Source: CAZWCE01 sp964632505 (lineage in GTDB: Bacteria; Planctomycetota; Planctomycetia; Pirellulales; Thermoguttaceae). Taken from it: 64,000 nucleotides of DNA. Position 1 is the first letter of the stretch, and each line of letters starts with the position of its first letter. Of the stretch, positions 24,324 through 34,500 are shown piece by piece. The notes beneath the pieces are model-generated. The model saw only the letters and a list, made by a program, of their open reading frames with translations, was not told where the DNA came from and did no database searches. Both the position numbers and the translations under genes were made by a program. The stretch lies in the NCBI GenBank assembly GCA_964632505.1, contig CAZWCE010000009.1, forward strand, positions 1 through 64,000, written 5' to 3'.

Positions 24324-24421
24324 GCCGCGACCCGACCTTTGCGCGGACCCATTCAGGCCATGATCCTTTTCCAGGACGATTCAAGGACGAATCGCCCGAT
24401 CAGTCAAGCAGGGAAGCCATT

Positions 24422-27400
24422 TTGCGGCACCGAACTCGCGACTTCCGAACTCAAGTGAGCGGCCCTCCATTCTTGGGAACGGCCCGTTCATCGCATGCGC
24501 TCGGAACGAACGATTCTCTCTTTTTCTTTTCCTTCTGTCTTCTGTTTCTATTGTTTTCGGTAGTTCCTCCTTCGCTCGCGGCCCAGTCGCCGCCGTCGAC
24601 TTCGTCGAGCGATGCCACGCAATCTTCTTCGGGGACGATGCCCGGCCTTTCCGACCTCCCGCCGGAACGCTCGGAACCTTCCTCGCCCGATCTGCTGAAA
24701 TGGACCCAACCGGAGCATATCACCGGCTTGTTGCAAAAAGGTTGGAGTCTGCCCAATCCGCTGAATCGTCCCACCGACGGAATGGAACCACTCACATCGA
24801 GCAACTTACCGCCTCGGAGCGAACAAAGCGGTTCGCTGAGCGATGCTTTTTACGGCCCCGGTTACTCCATGCCCACTCGCGCGGTCGCGAACCGGAGCTT
24901 CCGGCCGGGGGAATCGAGAATCCCCGTCACCTGGGGCGCCCAAGAGGTAAAAGACGGCTCCGGCGATTCGTTCTTCGTCTATCCGAGCATCCACCGCGAC
25001 AAGCCGATCATCCTGACGGCGCATCGTGGTTGGAAAACCCCCTCCGGACAAACGGAATTGTGGTTTCTCCAAGGAACATGCCGATTGCAACAGGGCAAGG
25101 ACGCCGTCGTCGGCGAGAACGCCGTGGTCTGGATCGACCGGAGCGAGCAGCCGACCACGGGAGTGACCCACGTAGCCGTCTACATGGAGGGTTCGGAACG
25201 TCCCGGTTCCTTGCGTGTCGAGTTTCAAGGCAACCATGCCCGATCGCGATTGCAGGGTAATTCCTGGTACGGACGATTCACCTCCTCGCGGGAGGTCGAT
25301 CTCTATCTGCAAGAAAGACGCTCGCCGCGGGAAACCATGCCTCCGATCTATCATCGGGCGAAGCAGGCCAAGGCCCCCGCTCCCGCAAAACCCGGTCCGG
25401 AAATCGGACAGGTGCAATACGCGGCGGCCGGAGAAAGCACTCTTGACGCCATGCCGACGGAAAATTTGATTGGCGAGATGGAGACCATTCCGACGCCCGA
25501 GGGCCTTGGCGGAAGCGGCGTGCGGTTTCGCAGAATCCGACTTTTTTCTCGAAGCGATGTCCGCATGCAGGCCGACTGGACCCACGACCCTCAAACGAAT
25601 CGCAGTGTCGGCGTGATCGACCTCGGTGTGAATCTCATCATCGAAGGCGTCACGAGCGAGGAGCTTCCGGTCGGAGAAATGGTCGATCTCTCCGCCGACC
25701 GCATGGTCATCTGGACCGTCAGCGCCGGCTCGCAACTGAACCAGGAAGGGGAGACGATCCAGCAGGAAAACGTCGATCTGGAAATCTACATGGAGGGGAA
25801 CATCGTCTTTCGGGAAGGCGAACGGGTCATCAAAGCCGACAGGATGTATTACGACGCGAACAACAAAATCGGAATCGTCCTTGATGGCGAGGTCATCACC
25901 CCGGTGGGCGATTACCCGAGCCTCTTCCGCATCCGCACCGAAGCACTCCGCATGCTGGGGCCCAATACTTTCACCGCCGAGAACTCCTACGTCACCACCA
26001 GCATGCTCGGCGAGCCGAGCTATCGACTCCAGTCGCAATGGCTCACCTTCGAGGAAAAAGAGAAACCGCTCTACGATGTGCAGACGGGTCTTCCGATGGT
26101 CGATCCCTACACCGGCGCGGCGATCGTCGACAAACAGCAGATGGTCGTGGCCGAAAACAATTTCCTCATGCTCGGCGAAATCCCCATCTTCTACTGGCCC
26201 TGGATGGCCATGGACGTCCACGATCCCACGTTTTACGTCCGCAATCTGAAGTACGGTCACGACGGCATCTTCGGTCACCAGTTCCGGTCCGATTGGAATC
26301 TCTACCAGATCTTCGGAATCGAAAACAAACCCGAAGGGACGGAATGGGACCTCAGTCTCGATTATCTCTCCGACCGCGGGCTCGGGCACGGCACCACGTT
26401 CACCTACAGCCGCGGCGATTTCTTCTACTTCCCGGGCGTCTCGGCGGGCTTGGCCGATTTCTGGGGCATCTACGACCACGGGAAAGACAACCTGGGCTTC
26501 GGGCGCCGCAGCCTCACCCCTGAGAAGGATTATCGATACAGGTTGCTCTGGAAACATCAACAGAAAGTCGCCGGCGACTGGGATCTCACCGCCGAGGTGG
26601 GAAAAATCAGCGACCGCGATTTCCTCGAGCAATATTTCGAAAACGAGTGGGACACCTTCTCCGACATGAAGACCCGGGCCACCTTCGGCCGGACCGAGGG
26701 AAATATGTCGTACGGACTCACCGGCGAGGTTCGACTGAATCCCTTCTACACCGACACCGAGTGGCTCCCGCGAGCCGACCATTATTGGATCGGCCAGGAT
26801 CTGTTCAATGAATCGATCACCTGGTACGAGCATACCAAAATCGGCTACGCACAGTTCAAGACGCTTGACGCCCCCGAGGACCCGGCCAACCGCGATCTTT
26901 TCCGATTCCTCGACTGGGAACTGGAGCCGGGGAGCCCAAACAATCCAATCAATCCCGCCACGCGAACGCTCAACGCTTCGGGACTCGCTTTCTCAACACG
27001 GCACGAATTCGACCTGCCGATCAATCTCGGAGTGGTTCGTTGCGTGCCGTATGTGCTGGGCGAGGCGAGCCATTGGGGAGAAGATGTCACCGGTAACGAT
27101 CTCCAGCGACTCTACGGTCAGGCGGGAGTGCGAGCCAGTCTGCCGATGTGGAAAGTCGATCCGGCCGTCTCCAGTCGCTTGCTCTACGTCAATGGACTCG
27201 CACACAAGGTCTCTTTCAATATGGACCTCTCCTTCTCCGACGCAAATCAGGATATGGACCAACTCGTGCTCTACGAGGGGCTCGACGACAACGCCATCGA
27301 GTCTTTCCGGCGCCGCTTCAGTGTGACCACCTTCGGCGGCACCATTCCCGTGCAGTTCGACGAGCGCTACTACGCCTTGCGAAGCGGTCTCGGCACGCAT

Positions 27401-28021
27401 GTCACTTCCCCGAGCACAGAGATCGCCGACGACCTGACCCTCATGCAACTCGGCATGCGACACCGCTGGCAAACGAAGCGGGGACCGATCGGCAACCGCC
27501 GCATCATCGATTGGATCACCCTCGATACGAATATCAATCTCTATCCGGAAAACGAGCAGAATTTCGGAGAAACCATCGGACTGCTCGACTACGATTTCCG
27601 ATGGCATGTCGGCGACCGGTTCTCCGTCCTTTCCTCGGGACTGATCGACACCTTCCTCGACGGCCAGAAGATCCTTCGGCTGGGGTGCCAGACCAACCGG
27701 CCGGGAAGGGGAAGCTTGTACACCGGGCTAGACTGGCTGAGCGGACCGTTCGAGAGTACCTACCTGAACATCGGCGGCAGGTACCGCATGAGCGAAAAAT
27801 GGGCAGCCGATTTCGGCACCTCGTTCGATCTCTCCGACGATGCGCGAAACATGGGACAAAGATTGAACATCTCGCGCATCGGCGATGCCTTCGTGGTGAC
27901 CGTCGGCGGCAACGTCGATCCGAACCGCGACAGCTGGGGCATCAACCTCTCGGTGGTCCCGACGTTTCTCTACAAAATTGGGGTCGCCGATTCATCGAGC
28001 CTGGCCAACGGGATGTACTGA
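24422..28021 (+). CDS. lptD: LptD-like outer-membrane LPS assembly protein
   Basis: 1199 residues, long for LptD (750-1000). The start is a TTG at 24422 with AGGGA upstream; no ATG lies before the hydrophobic export segment (FFFSFCLLFLLFSVVPPSLA). Residues about 60-370 are an extra Pro/Ser-rich and beta-rich region. An OstA-like segment follows (VDLEIYMEGNIVFREGERVI, IKADRMYYDANNKIGIVLDG), then the LptD beta-barrel domain (PF04453). Signs of the latter are IPIFYWPWMAMD, LSLDYLSDRGLGHGTTFTYS and many alternating aromatic strands to the end. It inserts LPS into the outer membrane with LptE. The alternative GTG at 24455 lacks a better ribosome-binding site. Confidence 0.86.
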   Translation: MRHRTRDFRTQVSGPPFLGTARSSHALGTNDSLFFFSFCLLFLLFSVVPPSLAAQSPPSTSSSDATQSSSGTMPGLSDLPPERSEPSSPDLLKWTQPEHITGLLQKGWSLPNPLNRPTDGMEPLTSSNLPPRSEQSGSLSDAFYGPGYSMPTRAVANRSFRPGESRIPVTWGAQEVKDGSGDSFFVYPSIHRDKPIILTAHRGWKTPSGQTELWFLQGTCRLQQGKDAVVGENAVVWIDRSEQPTTGVTHVAVYMEGSERPGSLRVEFQGNHARSRLQGNSWYGRFTSSREVDLYLQERRSPRETMPPIYHRAKQAKAPAPAKPGPEIGQVQYAAAGESTLDAMPTENLIGEMETIPTPEGLGGSGVRFRRIRLFSRSDVRMQADWTHDPQTNRSVGVIDLGVNLIIEGVTSEELPVGEMVDLSADRMVIWTVSAGSQLNQEGETIQQENVDLEIYMEGNIVFREGERVIKADRMYYDANNKIGIVLDGEVITPVGDYPSLFRIRTEALRMLGPNTFTAENSYVTTSMLGEPSYRLQSQWLTFEEKEKPLYDVQTGLPMVDPYTGAAIVDKQQMVVAENNFLMLGEIPIFYWPWMAMDVHDPTFYVRNLKYGHDGIFGHQFRSDWNLYQIFGIENKPEGTEWDLSLDYLSDRGLGHGTTFTYSRGDFFYFPGVSAGLADFWGIYDHGKDNLGFGRRSLTPEKDYRYRLLWKHQQKVAGDWDLTAEVGKISDRDFLEQYFENEWDTFSDMKTRATFGRTEGNMSYGLTGEVRLNPFYTDTEWLPRADHYWIGQDLFNESITWYEHTKIGYAQFKTLDAPEDPANRDLFRFLDWELEPGSPNNPINPATRTLNASGLAFSTRHEFDLPINLGVVRCVPYVLGEASHWGEDVTGNDLQRLYGQAGVRASLPMWKVDPAVSSRLLYVNGLAHKVSFNMDLSFSDANQDMDQLVLYEGLDDNAIESFRRRFSVTTFGGTIPVQFDERYYALRSGLGTHVTSPSTEIADDLTLMQLGMRHRWQTKRGPIGNRRIIDWITLDTNINLYPENEQNFGETIGLLDYDFRWHVGDRFSVLSSGLIDTFLDGQKILRLGCQTNRPGRGSLYTGLDWLSGPFESTYLNIGGRYRMSEKWAADFGTSFDLSDDARNMGQRLNISRIGDAFVVTVGGNVDPNRDSWGINLSVVPTFLYKIGVADSSSLANGMY

Positions 28022-28070
28022 GTTCATTCCGGAGCCATCGTGAATGCGCCCGATCGCCCTCGTCGCGGTT

Positions 28071-28502
28071 TTATTTGCCGAAGAGAGCCTCGTTGCCGAC
28101 TACGCGAAACCCTTTCTCTTGCAAGAGCGTGATCGCCAGATCGGGATCGTCGAACCGGAAGGCGATCACCGGACGGTTCTCCTGGCGGAACGTAAAAGCG
28201 TACAGATATTCGATATTCCGATCGGTCGACTCGAAGATCTCCAACACCTCGGCGAGTCCCCCGGGGCGATCCTCCACGACCACCGCCACCACGTCGGTCA
28301 CTTTGACCACGAAGCCTTCCGATTCCAGCACTTCCCTGCCTTTCTTCCAATCATTGACGATCAACCGTAAAATGCCGAACTGTTCCGTGTCGGCGAGGGT
28401 CACCGTCTCGATGTTCACCTCCGATTCGGCCAAACGTCGGCACGCGGCATGAAGATGGCCCGGCTGGTTTTCCAGAAAAAGCGATAACTGGCGAAGTTTC
28501 AT
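28071..28502 (-). CDS. Tandem ACT-domain protein
   Basis: 143 residues from the ATG at 28502 (MKLRQLSLFLENQPGHL); the frame extends upstream without family features. Two ACT domains: residues about 4-65 (FLENQPGHLHAACRRLAESE, VNIETVTLADTEQFGILRLI) and 70-138 (VVAVVVEDRPGGLAEVLEIF, NIEYLYAFTFRQENRPVIAF). ACT domains bind amino acids or other small ligands and control enzymes. Stand-alone tandem ACT proteins are often encoded next to phenylacetate-CoA ligase, as here with paaK divergent at 28826, and may sense aromatic amino acids or their derivatives. The stop lies 47 nt from lptD's end, convergent. Confidence 0.9.
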   Translation of the reverse strand: MKLRQLSLFLENQPGHLHAACRRLAESEVNIETVTLADTEQFGILRLIVNDWKKGREVLESEGFVVKVTDVVAVVVEDRPGGLAEVLEIFESTDRNIEYLYAFTFRQENRPVIAFRFDDPDLAITLLQEKGFRVVGNEALFGK

Positions 28503-28825
28503 GAGTGCGGATCCTTGCTTACGACATTGAGTGCGAGACGGTCGGGAGATTCGAAACCGTTCGATCATGACCGACGAAAAACAATTGGCCTCCACCAGTA
28601 TAGTCGAGCCCGGCTTCCGAAAAAAGTCTTGCCCCCCGAGGTCGTCCCCTGGCGGACACCCCCGTTTCTCGGGCCTCGACAGTCCCCGCCGTCCCGAGTA
28701 CAATATCGGCGGATTTTCATGGAATTTTCCGCGGGATTCATCTGCGGATCGCTGCTCCTTCCCGATACATTCCAACCGACCTTCATCCCGATTCGACGCA
28801 CGTCTTTCCGATGGTAGGCCCCGTC
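28503..28825. other. Divergent promoter region between ACT protein and paaK
   Basis: 323 nt with no gene. TACAAT at 28699-28704 on the plus strand could be the -10 box of paaK, but no good -35 precedes it. Nothing else stands out. Confidence 0.35.
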
Positions 28826-30136
28826 ATGACGACTTTTCATCCGGCCAGTTCGGCCGATTACCTCCCGATTGAGAAACTCCGCCAACTCCAGTGGCAACGA
28901 CTCGAACGTATCCTCGCGCATACCTACGAAAACGTGCCCTGGTACCGCGAGCAGATGCAAGCCCGAAAGGTCGCCCCCAAGGATATCCGCAGTCTCGACG
29001 ACCTGGCCCTTCTGCCCTTCGTCGTCAAGCAGGACCTCCGCACGACCTACCCGTTCGGCATGTTCGCGGTGGAAATGAACGACGTGGTCCGCCTGCACGC
29101 GTCGAGCGGGACCACCGGAAAGCCGATCGTCGTCGCCTACACCCAATCGGATCTCGATGTCTGGTCGGAGGTGATGGTCCGTGCCCTGGCATCCTACGAT
29201 CTGCACGCCGGCGACGTCCTCCAGAACGCCTACGGTTACGGCCTCTTTACCGGCGGACTCGGTCTCCATTACGGTGGGGAGGCCCTGGGCGCGACCGTCA
29301 TTCCCATCTCCGGCGGCAACACCGAACGTCAAGTCATGATCCTCAAGGATTTCGGCGTCACGGCGATCTCATGCACCCCCAGCTACTTCATCCATCTGAT
29401 GGAAAGAGCCGACGAAATGGGCGTCGCCATGAAGGAGCTGCCCCTGCGTGTCGGCATTTTCGGCGCCGAACCGTGGACCGATGCCATGCGGCGGCACATC
29501 GAGCAGGACTCGAACTTGCGGGCATTCGACATCTACGGACTGACCGAAATCATCGGGCCGGGTGTCGGGGCCGAGTGCGGTTGCCAAAACGGACTGCACA
29601 TCTTCGAAGACCATTTCTATCCCGAAATCATCGATCCGGAGACCGGCGAGGTCCTCCCCGACGGCAGCACCGGCGAGCTGGTTCTCACGACACTCAGCAA
29701 ATGGGCGATGCCGATCCTCCGCTACCGCACCCGAGACATCACTTCCTTCATCAATGAACCCTGTCCCTGCGGACGGACGATCCGTCGCATCGAGCGCATC
29801 ACGCACCGCTCCGACGACATGTTCATCGTACGCGGCGTGAACGTCTTCCCCGGGCAGATCGAATCGGCCCTTTTGGCGGTTGAGGGAACCGTGCCGCATT
29901 ACCAGATCGTGCTGACGCGGCCGCAAGGACTCGACGCGGTCGAGGTCCAGGTCGAACTCACCCCGGAATCGTTCGGCGACACCGTCCGTTCGCTGGAAAA
30001 GCTCCAGCGCGAGATCGCCGGAAAGATCGAGCACACCGTCGGCATCCGCGCCAAAGTCAGCTTGGTCGAACCACAGACGATCGCCCGGAGCGAGGGGAAG
30101 GTCAAGCGCGTCCTCGATCGCCGCGACCTCGCTTGA
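28826..30136 (+). CDS. paaK: Phenylacetate-CoA ligase
   Basis: About 436 residues from the ATG at 28826; an in-frame ATG at 28811 is possible. The adenylate-forming signatures are LHASSGTTGKPIVVAYTQSD (P-loop-like motif), the DIYGLTEIIGPGVG motif and YRTRDITSF with the hinge region after it, then RSDDMFIVRGVNVFPGQIES and the catalytic-Lys tail SEGKVKRVLDRR. These, with the CxC pair in NEPCPCGRT and the length, match PaaK (about 430-440). It makes phenylacetyl-CoA from phenylacetate, CoA and ATP. No other paa catabolic gene is near, so it may salvage arylacetates from amino-acid breakdown, paired with the divergent ACT protein. Confidence 0.93.
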   Translation: MTTFHPASSADYLPIEKLRQLQWQRLERILAHTYENVPWYREQMQARKVAPKDIRSLDDLALLPFVVKQDLRTTYPFGMFAVEMNDVVRLHASSGTTGKPIVVAYTQSDLDVWSEVMVRALASYDLHAGDVLQNAYGYGLFTGGLGLHYGGEALGATVIPISGGNTERQVMILKDFGVTAISCTPSYFIHLMERADEMGVAMKELPLRVGIFGAEPWTDAMRRHIEQDSNLRAFDIYGLTEIIGPGVGAECGCQNGLHIFEDHFYPEIIDPETGEVLPDGSTGELVLTTLSKWAMPILRYRTRDITSFINEPCPCGRTIRRIERITHRSDDMFIVRGVNVFPGQIESALLAVEGTVPHYQIVLTRPQGLDAVEVQVELTPESFGDTVRSLEKLQREIAGKIEHTVGIRAKVSLVEPQTIARSEGKVKRVLDRRDLA

Positions 30137-30196
30137 TCGCCAACCGCATCCCCCGAAACGATTTCGCGAAGCCGTTCATTCCGCCCGATGAGGCCA

Positions 30197-30224
30197 TTGA
30201 CCGATGCGCTCGGTTCGGTATAAT
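30197..30224 (+). promoter_or_regulatory. Sigma-70-type promoter of tRNA-His
   Basis: TTGACC (30197-30202), a 16-nt spacer and a perfect TATAAT (30219-30224). Transcription would start near 30231, about 38 nt before the mature tRNA. This is the best housekeeping promoter in the window. Confidence 0.75.
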
Positions 30225-30268
30225 AGCGTTTTTGCATTCAAAATGGGAAATCTTCCCCGATACGTCAT

Positions 30269-30343
30269 GGTGGCTGTAGCTCAGTTGGCTAGAGCGTCGG
30301 ATTGTGGCTCCGAAGGTCGAGGGTTCAAGCCCCTTCAGCCACC
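30269..30343 (+). tRNA. tRNA-His (anticodon GTG)
   Basis: The acceptor GTGGCTG (30270-30276) pairs with CAGCCAC (30336-30342). The extra G at 30269 pairs with C73 at 30343, the G-1:C73 identity pair unique to tRNA-His. The anticodon loop is TTGTGGC with GTG, and the D and T arms are normal. No CCA is encoded. A strong promoter and terminator make it a single transcription unit. Confidence 0.96.
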
Positions 30344-30357
30344 CTTGAACACGAAAC

Positions 30358-30399
30358 GCCGTAAGTGCCTATCAGAAAGGTGTTTGCGGCTTTCTTTTT
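30358..30399 (+). terminator. Terminator of tRNA-His
   Basis: GCCGTAAGTGCCT and AGGTGTTTGCGGC pair over 13 bp (several G-U) around a 7-nt loop, followed by TTTCTTTTT. It lies 15 nt after the tRNA. Confidence 0.8.
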
Positions 30400-30646
30400 G
30401 CGCCGGACGACACTAAAGTTCAGAAAACGATAACGATTCTGGCCTCTATTCCAACCCCTATGCCCCCGCTACTAATATTTGACCCTAACAGCATTCAGCC
30501 CCTGAGAGGGGGCCGCGCTAATCGAGAGGCAAACGAAAAGGACCCCCGGGGGGCGATGGACGACTTTCCGGGATTGCTCTAGGATTGCGGATCATGCACC
30601 GCCCGACCGGTGCTTCCATCCCATTCTTTCCTGAAAGGAAATCCCG

Positions 30647-30871
30647 ATGAAACGCAACTCCGCCCTGAAAGTCGTCAATCCGATCCTCGGCCTACTGGTC
30701 TTCGGGCAGATCATCGGCGGCCTTTCCAATAACCTGATTCCCGAGGAGACGTTCATGCTTCTGCACGGCACCAACGGCATCGTGCTGGGCATCGTCGCGA
30801 TCATCCACCTTTCGCTGAACTGGAACTGGGTGAAGGCGAACTACCTGCAGAAGAGCGGATCCCAAACATGA
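30647..30871 (+). CDS. Small two-helix membrane protein (DUF4405-like)
   Basis: 74 residues, preceded by AAAGGAAA. Two hydrophobic helices: VVNPILGLLVFGQIIGGLSN (about 9-28) and a second near 41-57 that ends in HLSLNWNWVKANYL. The His and Trp at the end of the second helix and the overall pattern resemble DUF4405, small proteins related to cytochrome-b-type helical bundles, which suggests a membrane haem or quinone site but does not prove it. The stop overlaps the next start (ATGA), so the two are co-translated. Confidence 0.78.
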   Translation: MKRNSALKVVNPILGLLVFGQIIGGLSNNLIPEETFMLLHGTNGIVLGIVAIIHLSLNWNWVKANYLQKSGSQT

Positions 30872-31488
30872 TGTGCGGGAAACCGAACGGGCCGCCGGCG
30901 TTTTTGGCCGCCACCGAGATCGTCGATCACCACCACCCGGCGGTGCGAAAAAAGGCCCGGAAGTTGGCCGGAGAACGGACCGATCCGAGCGACATCGGCC
31001 GGGCCTGCTTCGACTTCGTGCGCGACGCGATCGACCACAGCGGCGACTTCGGCAAAGAGCCGGTCACCTGTCAGGCTTCCGAAGTGCTGCTCTATGAGAC
31101 GGGCTACTGCTATGCCAAGAGTCATCTGCTGGTCGCGTTGCTTCGAGCGAACAGCATCCCGGCCGGGTTCTGTTATCAACGGCTCACCCTCGACGGACAC
31201 GGTCCGCCGTTCTGCCTGCACGGGCTCTGCTGCGTGGCTATCGAGCCTGGGCGCTGGTACCGGGCCGATCCGCGCGGCAACCGCGATGGGATCGACGCCC
31301 GGTGGTCGCCCCCACGGGAACAACTCGCCTTCCGGGCTCACCTACCGGGCGAATGCGATCTGCCGGAGATCTGGCCGGAGCCACTTCCTTCAGTCGTGGA
31401 GGTTCTCACCGAATCGCACTCCATCGAACAGGTCGCCGAAAACTTGCCCGATGTTTTGCTCTGGCAAACCTCTTTGCGCGACAAGTAG
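30868..31488 (+). CDS. Transglutaminase-like cysteine protein
   Basis: 206 residues. The papain-like triad of the transglutaminase core (PF01841) is visible: Cys81 in ETGYCYAKSHLLVALLRAN, His118 in FCLHGLCC and Asp134 in RWYRADPRGN. IPAGFCYQRL between them is also typical. Bacterial members are mostly peptidases or amidases rather than cross-linkers. No signal peptide is seen, so it is probably cytoplasmic. It starts inside the stop of the DUF4405-like gene, pointing to a joint function at the membrane, and converges on the GH101-like gene. Confidence 0.85.
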   Translation: MMCGKPNGPPAFLAATEIVDHHHPAVRKKARKLAGERTDPSDIGRACFDFVRDAIDHSGDFGKEPVTCQASEVLLYETGYCYAKSHLLVALLRANSIPAGFCYQRLTLDGHGPPFCLHGLCCVAIEPGRWYRADPRGNRDGIDARWSPPREQLAFRAHLPGECDLPEIWPEPLPSVVEVLTESHSIEQVAENLPDVLLWQTSLRDK

Positions 31489-31527
31489 ATCTTGCGTCGA
31501 GATGCCGGAAACGGCTCCTTTTCCGTC

Positions 31528-34500
31528 TCATTTCCACTCGATGCGGTAGGCGAACACCTCCGGCCGCGAGAGGAACCGGACGGCATCGCCGCGGCGCTGC
31601 ACTCCGACCGGCCCGAGGGTTTTTCCTTCGTCGTCGATGGCGGTGATCGCCTCCACCTCACCGCCGGACCGCTCCTTGAGTTCGCTCGGAAAAAGCGTGA
31701 CCCCGAAGGCCGGCTCCAAGGGCAGCGGTGTGAGGACCGACACCTTCTCCCCCCGGTGGGTCAGACGAAACGCCCCGATCGTTTCGCAACCGGGAAATCG
31801 GGTCGGCTTCCGATTGCCCAGGAGACGGTTGTAGAGCGGACCGACCGGCTCCGCTTTCTCGACACGGATGTCGCTCACCTCGCCTCCCTGTCGGTCGACG
31901 ATCAGCGTGCCGATCTTGTAGCGCTCATCGCCCCGTCCTGGACCGAGAAGATGGTATCGCTTTTTGTTGCCCTCTCGATCGTATAGTCCGACCAGCACGG
32001 CATATCTTCCCGCCGGAAGCTCCTCCGGCAGGTGGTACTGCCGGTACGCCGTCGTTTCATGGCCTTGCCACCGACTGGTCGGTTTTTCGGGATAGGCCCC
32101 GCCGCCGACGAACCCTTCCGGCTTTCGATGCCGGGAGACGACCGGCTGCTCGAAGTGAATAAAAGTACAAAGATCTTTCGGGGCCGGCTCCTGGGCGTCC
32201 CAGGCCACTTGCATGCGAAAACGGTCCCCACCGAGATGCTCGAACTGCTCGATCGACGGCCGGATCGCCAGCGGCGGATTCACCGGCACCTGCCGGCCGT
32301 TCACGTACAGGGCGTTTTCGCTTTGCGACCACTCGACGATTTGCCCCTCCCGACGCTGAATCGTACTACGCAGCTTATCGTTTTCCGCCAGATAGCCGTA
32401 CTGCGGCAGCACCTGCCCGGCAACCTCCCAATCGGTCTCGCCCCGGTTGACGTAGACGGTCATCCCGGAATTCCAGTGGACGACGATCCGATGAAGATCC
32501 CCCCCGGCGAATGCGACGCGGTCGATCTCATCGTCGGCCAGCGAACGAATCGCCTCTTGCGCAAGCCAATACTTTCGTACCGCTCCCTTGAACATCGAGG
32601 CGACATCGGTCATCAACGCATGCCCGGTGAGTATCTCGCAACTGAGATAGTCGTCGGAGTCGATCCCGAAGAGCGCCCGGCTCCGTTGGCCCTGGTATCG
32701 ACTGCTGTAGCCGACGCCGTGAAGGCTGAACCGTGTGTGGTTGACCAGATCGAACCAGGGGACGCGGGTCCATTGTTTGCATCGCAGGACGATGTTGTGT
32801 CGCAGCGGCTTGTCGTTCAAGCGGAGGAACTGGCAATCGGCGCCATCGAGATGGCCGATCAGGAAATCGTCGCCCGCCTCGCTCACCGTGGGAGCATCGC
32901 CGCCGAGACGCTCCCGGATGACATCGAACGCACGTCCCCAGTGATACTGCGTTTCGCGCCGGGAATGGAACTTGCCCCGGCGGTCGTAATAATCGAAGAC
33001 ATTCGCCGATGTGAATACGTCGACGAAATAGGCCGAAAGCGGCATCTCTGAAGTGATCGCTTCGAGGTTGCGGACCAGAAACGGCTCGAATCGATCGGGC
33101 CGCCAGCGATAGCTCTGGGCGTCATACCGATAATTGATCCACGCCTGGATCGGTTGATCTTGCCGCGAGAAGCAGATGTGGTCGTAGGAAAACCCCCTGG
33201 CGTCCGGATAGAAGTCGATGTAGTTGTCGTGCAAGCCGAAGAGGATGCCGTGCTCGTTGCAGATTCTCTGGAGCGTTTGCAGCTCTTCGGTCGTGCCGTA
33301 CTGCGGTCCGGGCGGCCAGATATCGGGCAGACGATTGTCGTATCCCCATCGCTGACAGACGTGCTTGATCATCATCGCGTCGGTCACGCCGTAGCGGACG
33401 GTCTTTCGCATCTGCTCAATGTTGTTCTCGAACGAACCCCCCCAGATGTCGAAGACGAAACGTCCCGCCTTGCGTAAGACGGCCGGAGCGGGCCGCTTGT
33501 CGTAGAGGTCGCGGTACTCCACCGCGCAGGCCATCGCATCCTGCGTACCGAGCACGAACGTCAACCGGGTATCGGGGTGGACCTGAAGCGTGTAGATCCG
33601 CTGCCGGGGGTCAACCACCAGCAGATCCGGAGGTGTGGTGGTCGCCATCAACATCGAGAGCCCCGAGGCGAAATCGAAGCCCACATGACTGGTCGAAAGC
33701 TGATGCCCGCCGCCACGAAGTTGAAACGCTTCCGGCTGCTCGATGCAGTAGCCGTGTCCGGCGTAGACCCGATCGGCATGCTGCGTCGCCGGACCGAGTT
33801 GAAGCTGGGTGATGCCCTTTCGCGGCTCGCTCACTTCGGTCCATTGCCATCGGGTGTCGAGGTCGAAACCGATGCTCCCGTTCACTTCGCGGCGATCCAA
33901 TCGACAAATCAACTCCCCGGCATCCCCTCCGATGGTCCCGACTTGCCGGAGCACGAGCCGATTGGTCCGGCCGCTCCGGGTGCGTTCCTCGGTCACTTCG
34001 ACTTCCTGCAATTTCAGACCCGACGGCCACCGACCGGCCGGCTGGTCGTCGACCCAGAGCCTCAGACCATCATACTGGACATGAGATTGTTCGTTCCCGA
34101 ATCCGAGGACTCCATCGAGCAAACCGTGATGGCCGAACGTCACCACGGCCTGCAACCCCTTGCCGGCATCGAAGACCCGGGACTTTTTGGAAATCGGCTC
34201 TCCACTTCGGATCGCTCGGAGATTTTCCTCGAACCGTGCCGCCTTTTCCTTTTCCGAGAGCACGGGCATCGGCTCACCACTGAGCAGCATCGGCGCTCCC
34301 CAGTAGCTGGAATCACAGACGGTATTCCAATCCGGCCCCGGATGACTCTCCAATCGCAGGAGCACCGTTTCGCCGGCGAACTGGGAGAGATCGACGGTCG
34401 CGGGTTCCCAAACTTTGGCGGCGGTATGCCGCTCGAAGCACTCCTGATCGTCGACCCAAACACGGAAGGTCACCCCATCGCTGGGCGGTTCGTTTTCGTG

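Noticed and set aside
24806..26833. 675-codon open frame on the minus strand
   Set aside because: It lies fully antisense to lptD and has no signal peptide, motif or ribosome-binding site; it results from the codon bias of the real gene.
30400..30646. Possible small RNA or riboswitch after tRNA-His
   Set aside because: GC-rich inverted stretches are present (around 30495-30510 and 30540-30560), but they are short and match no known riboswitch core.
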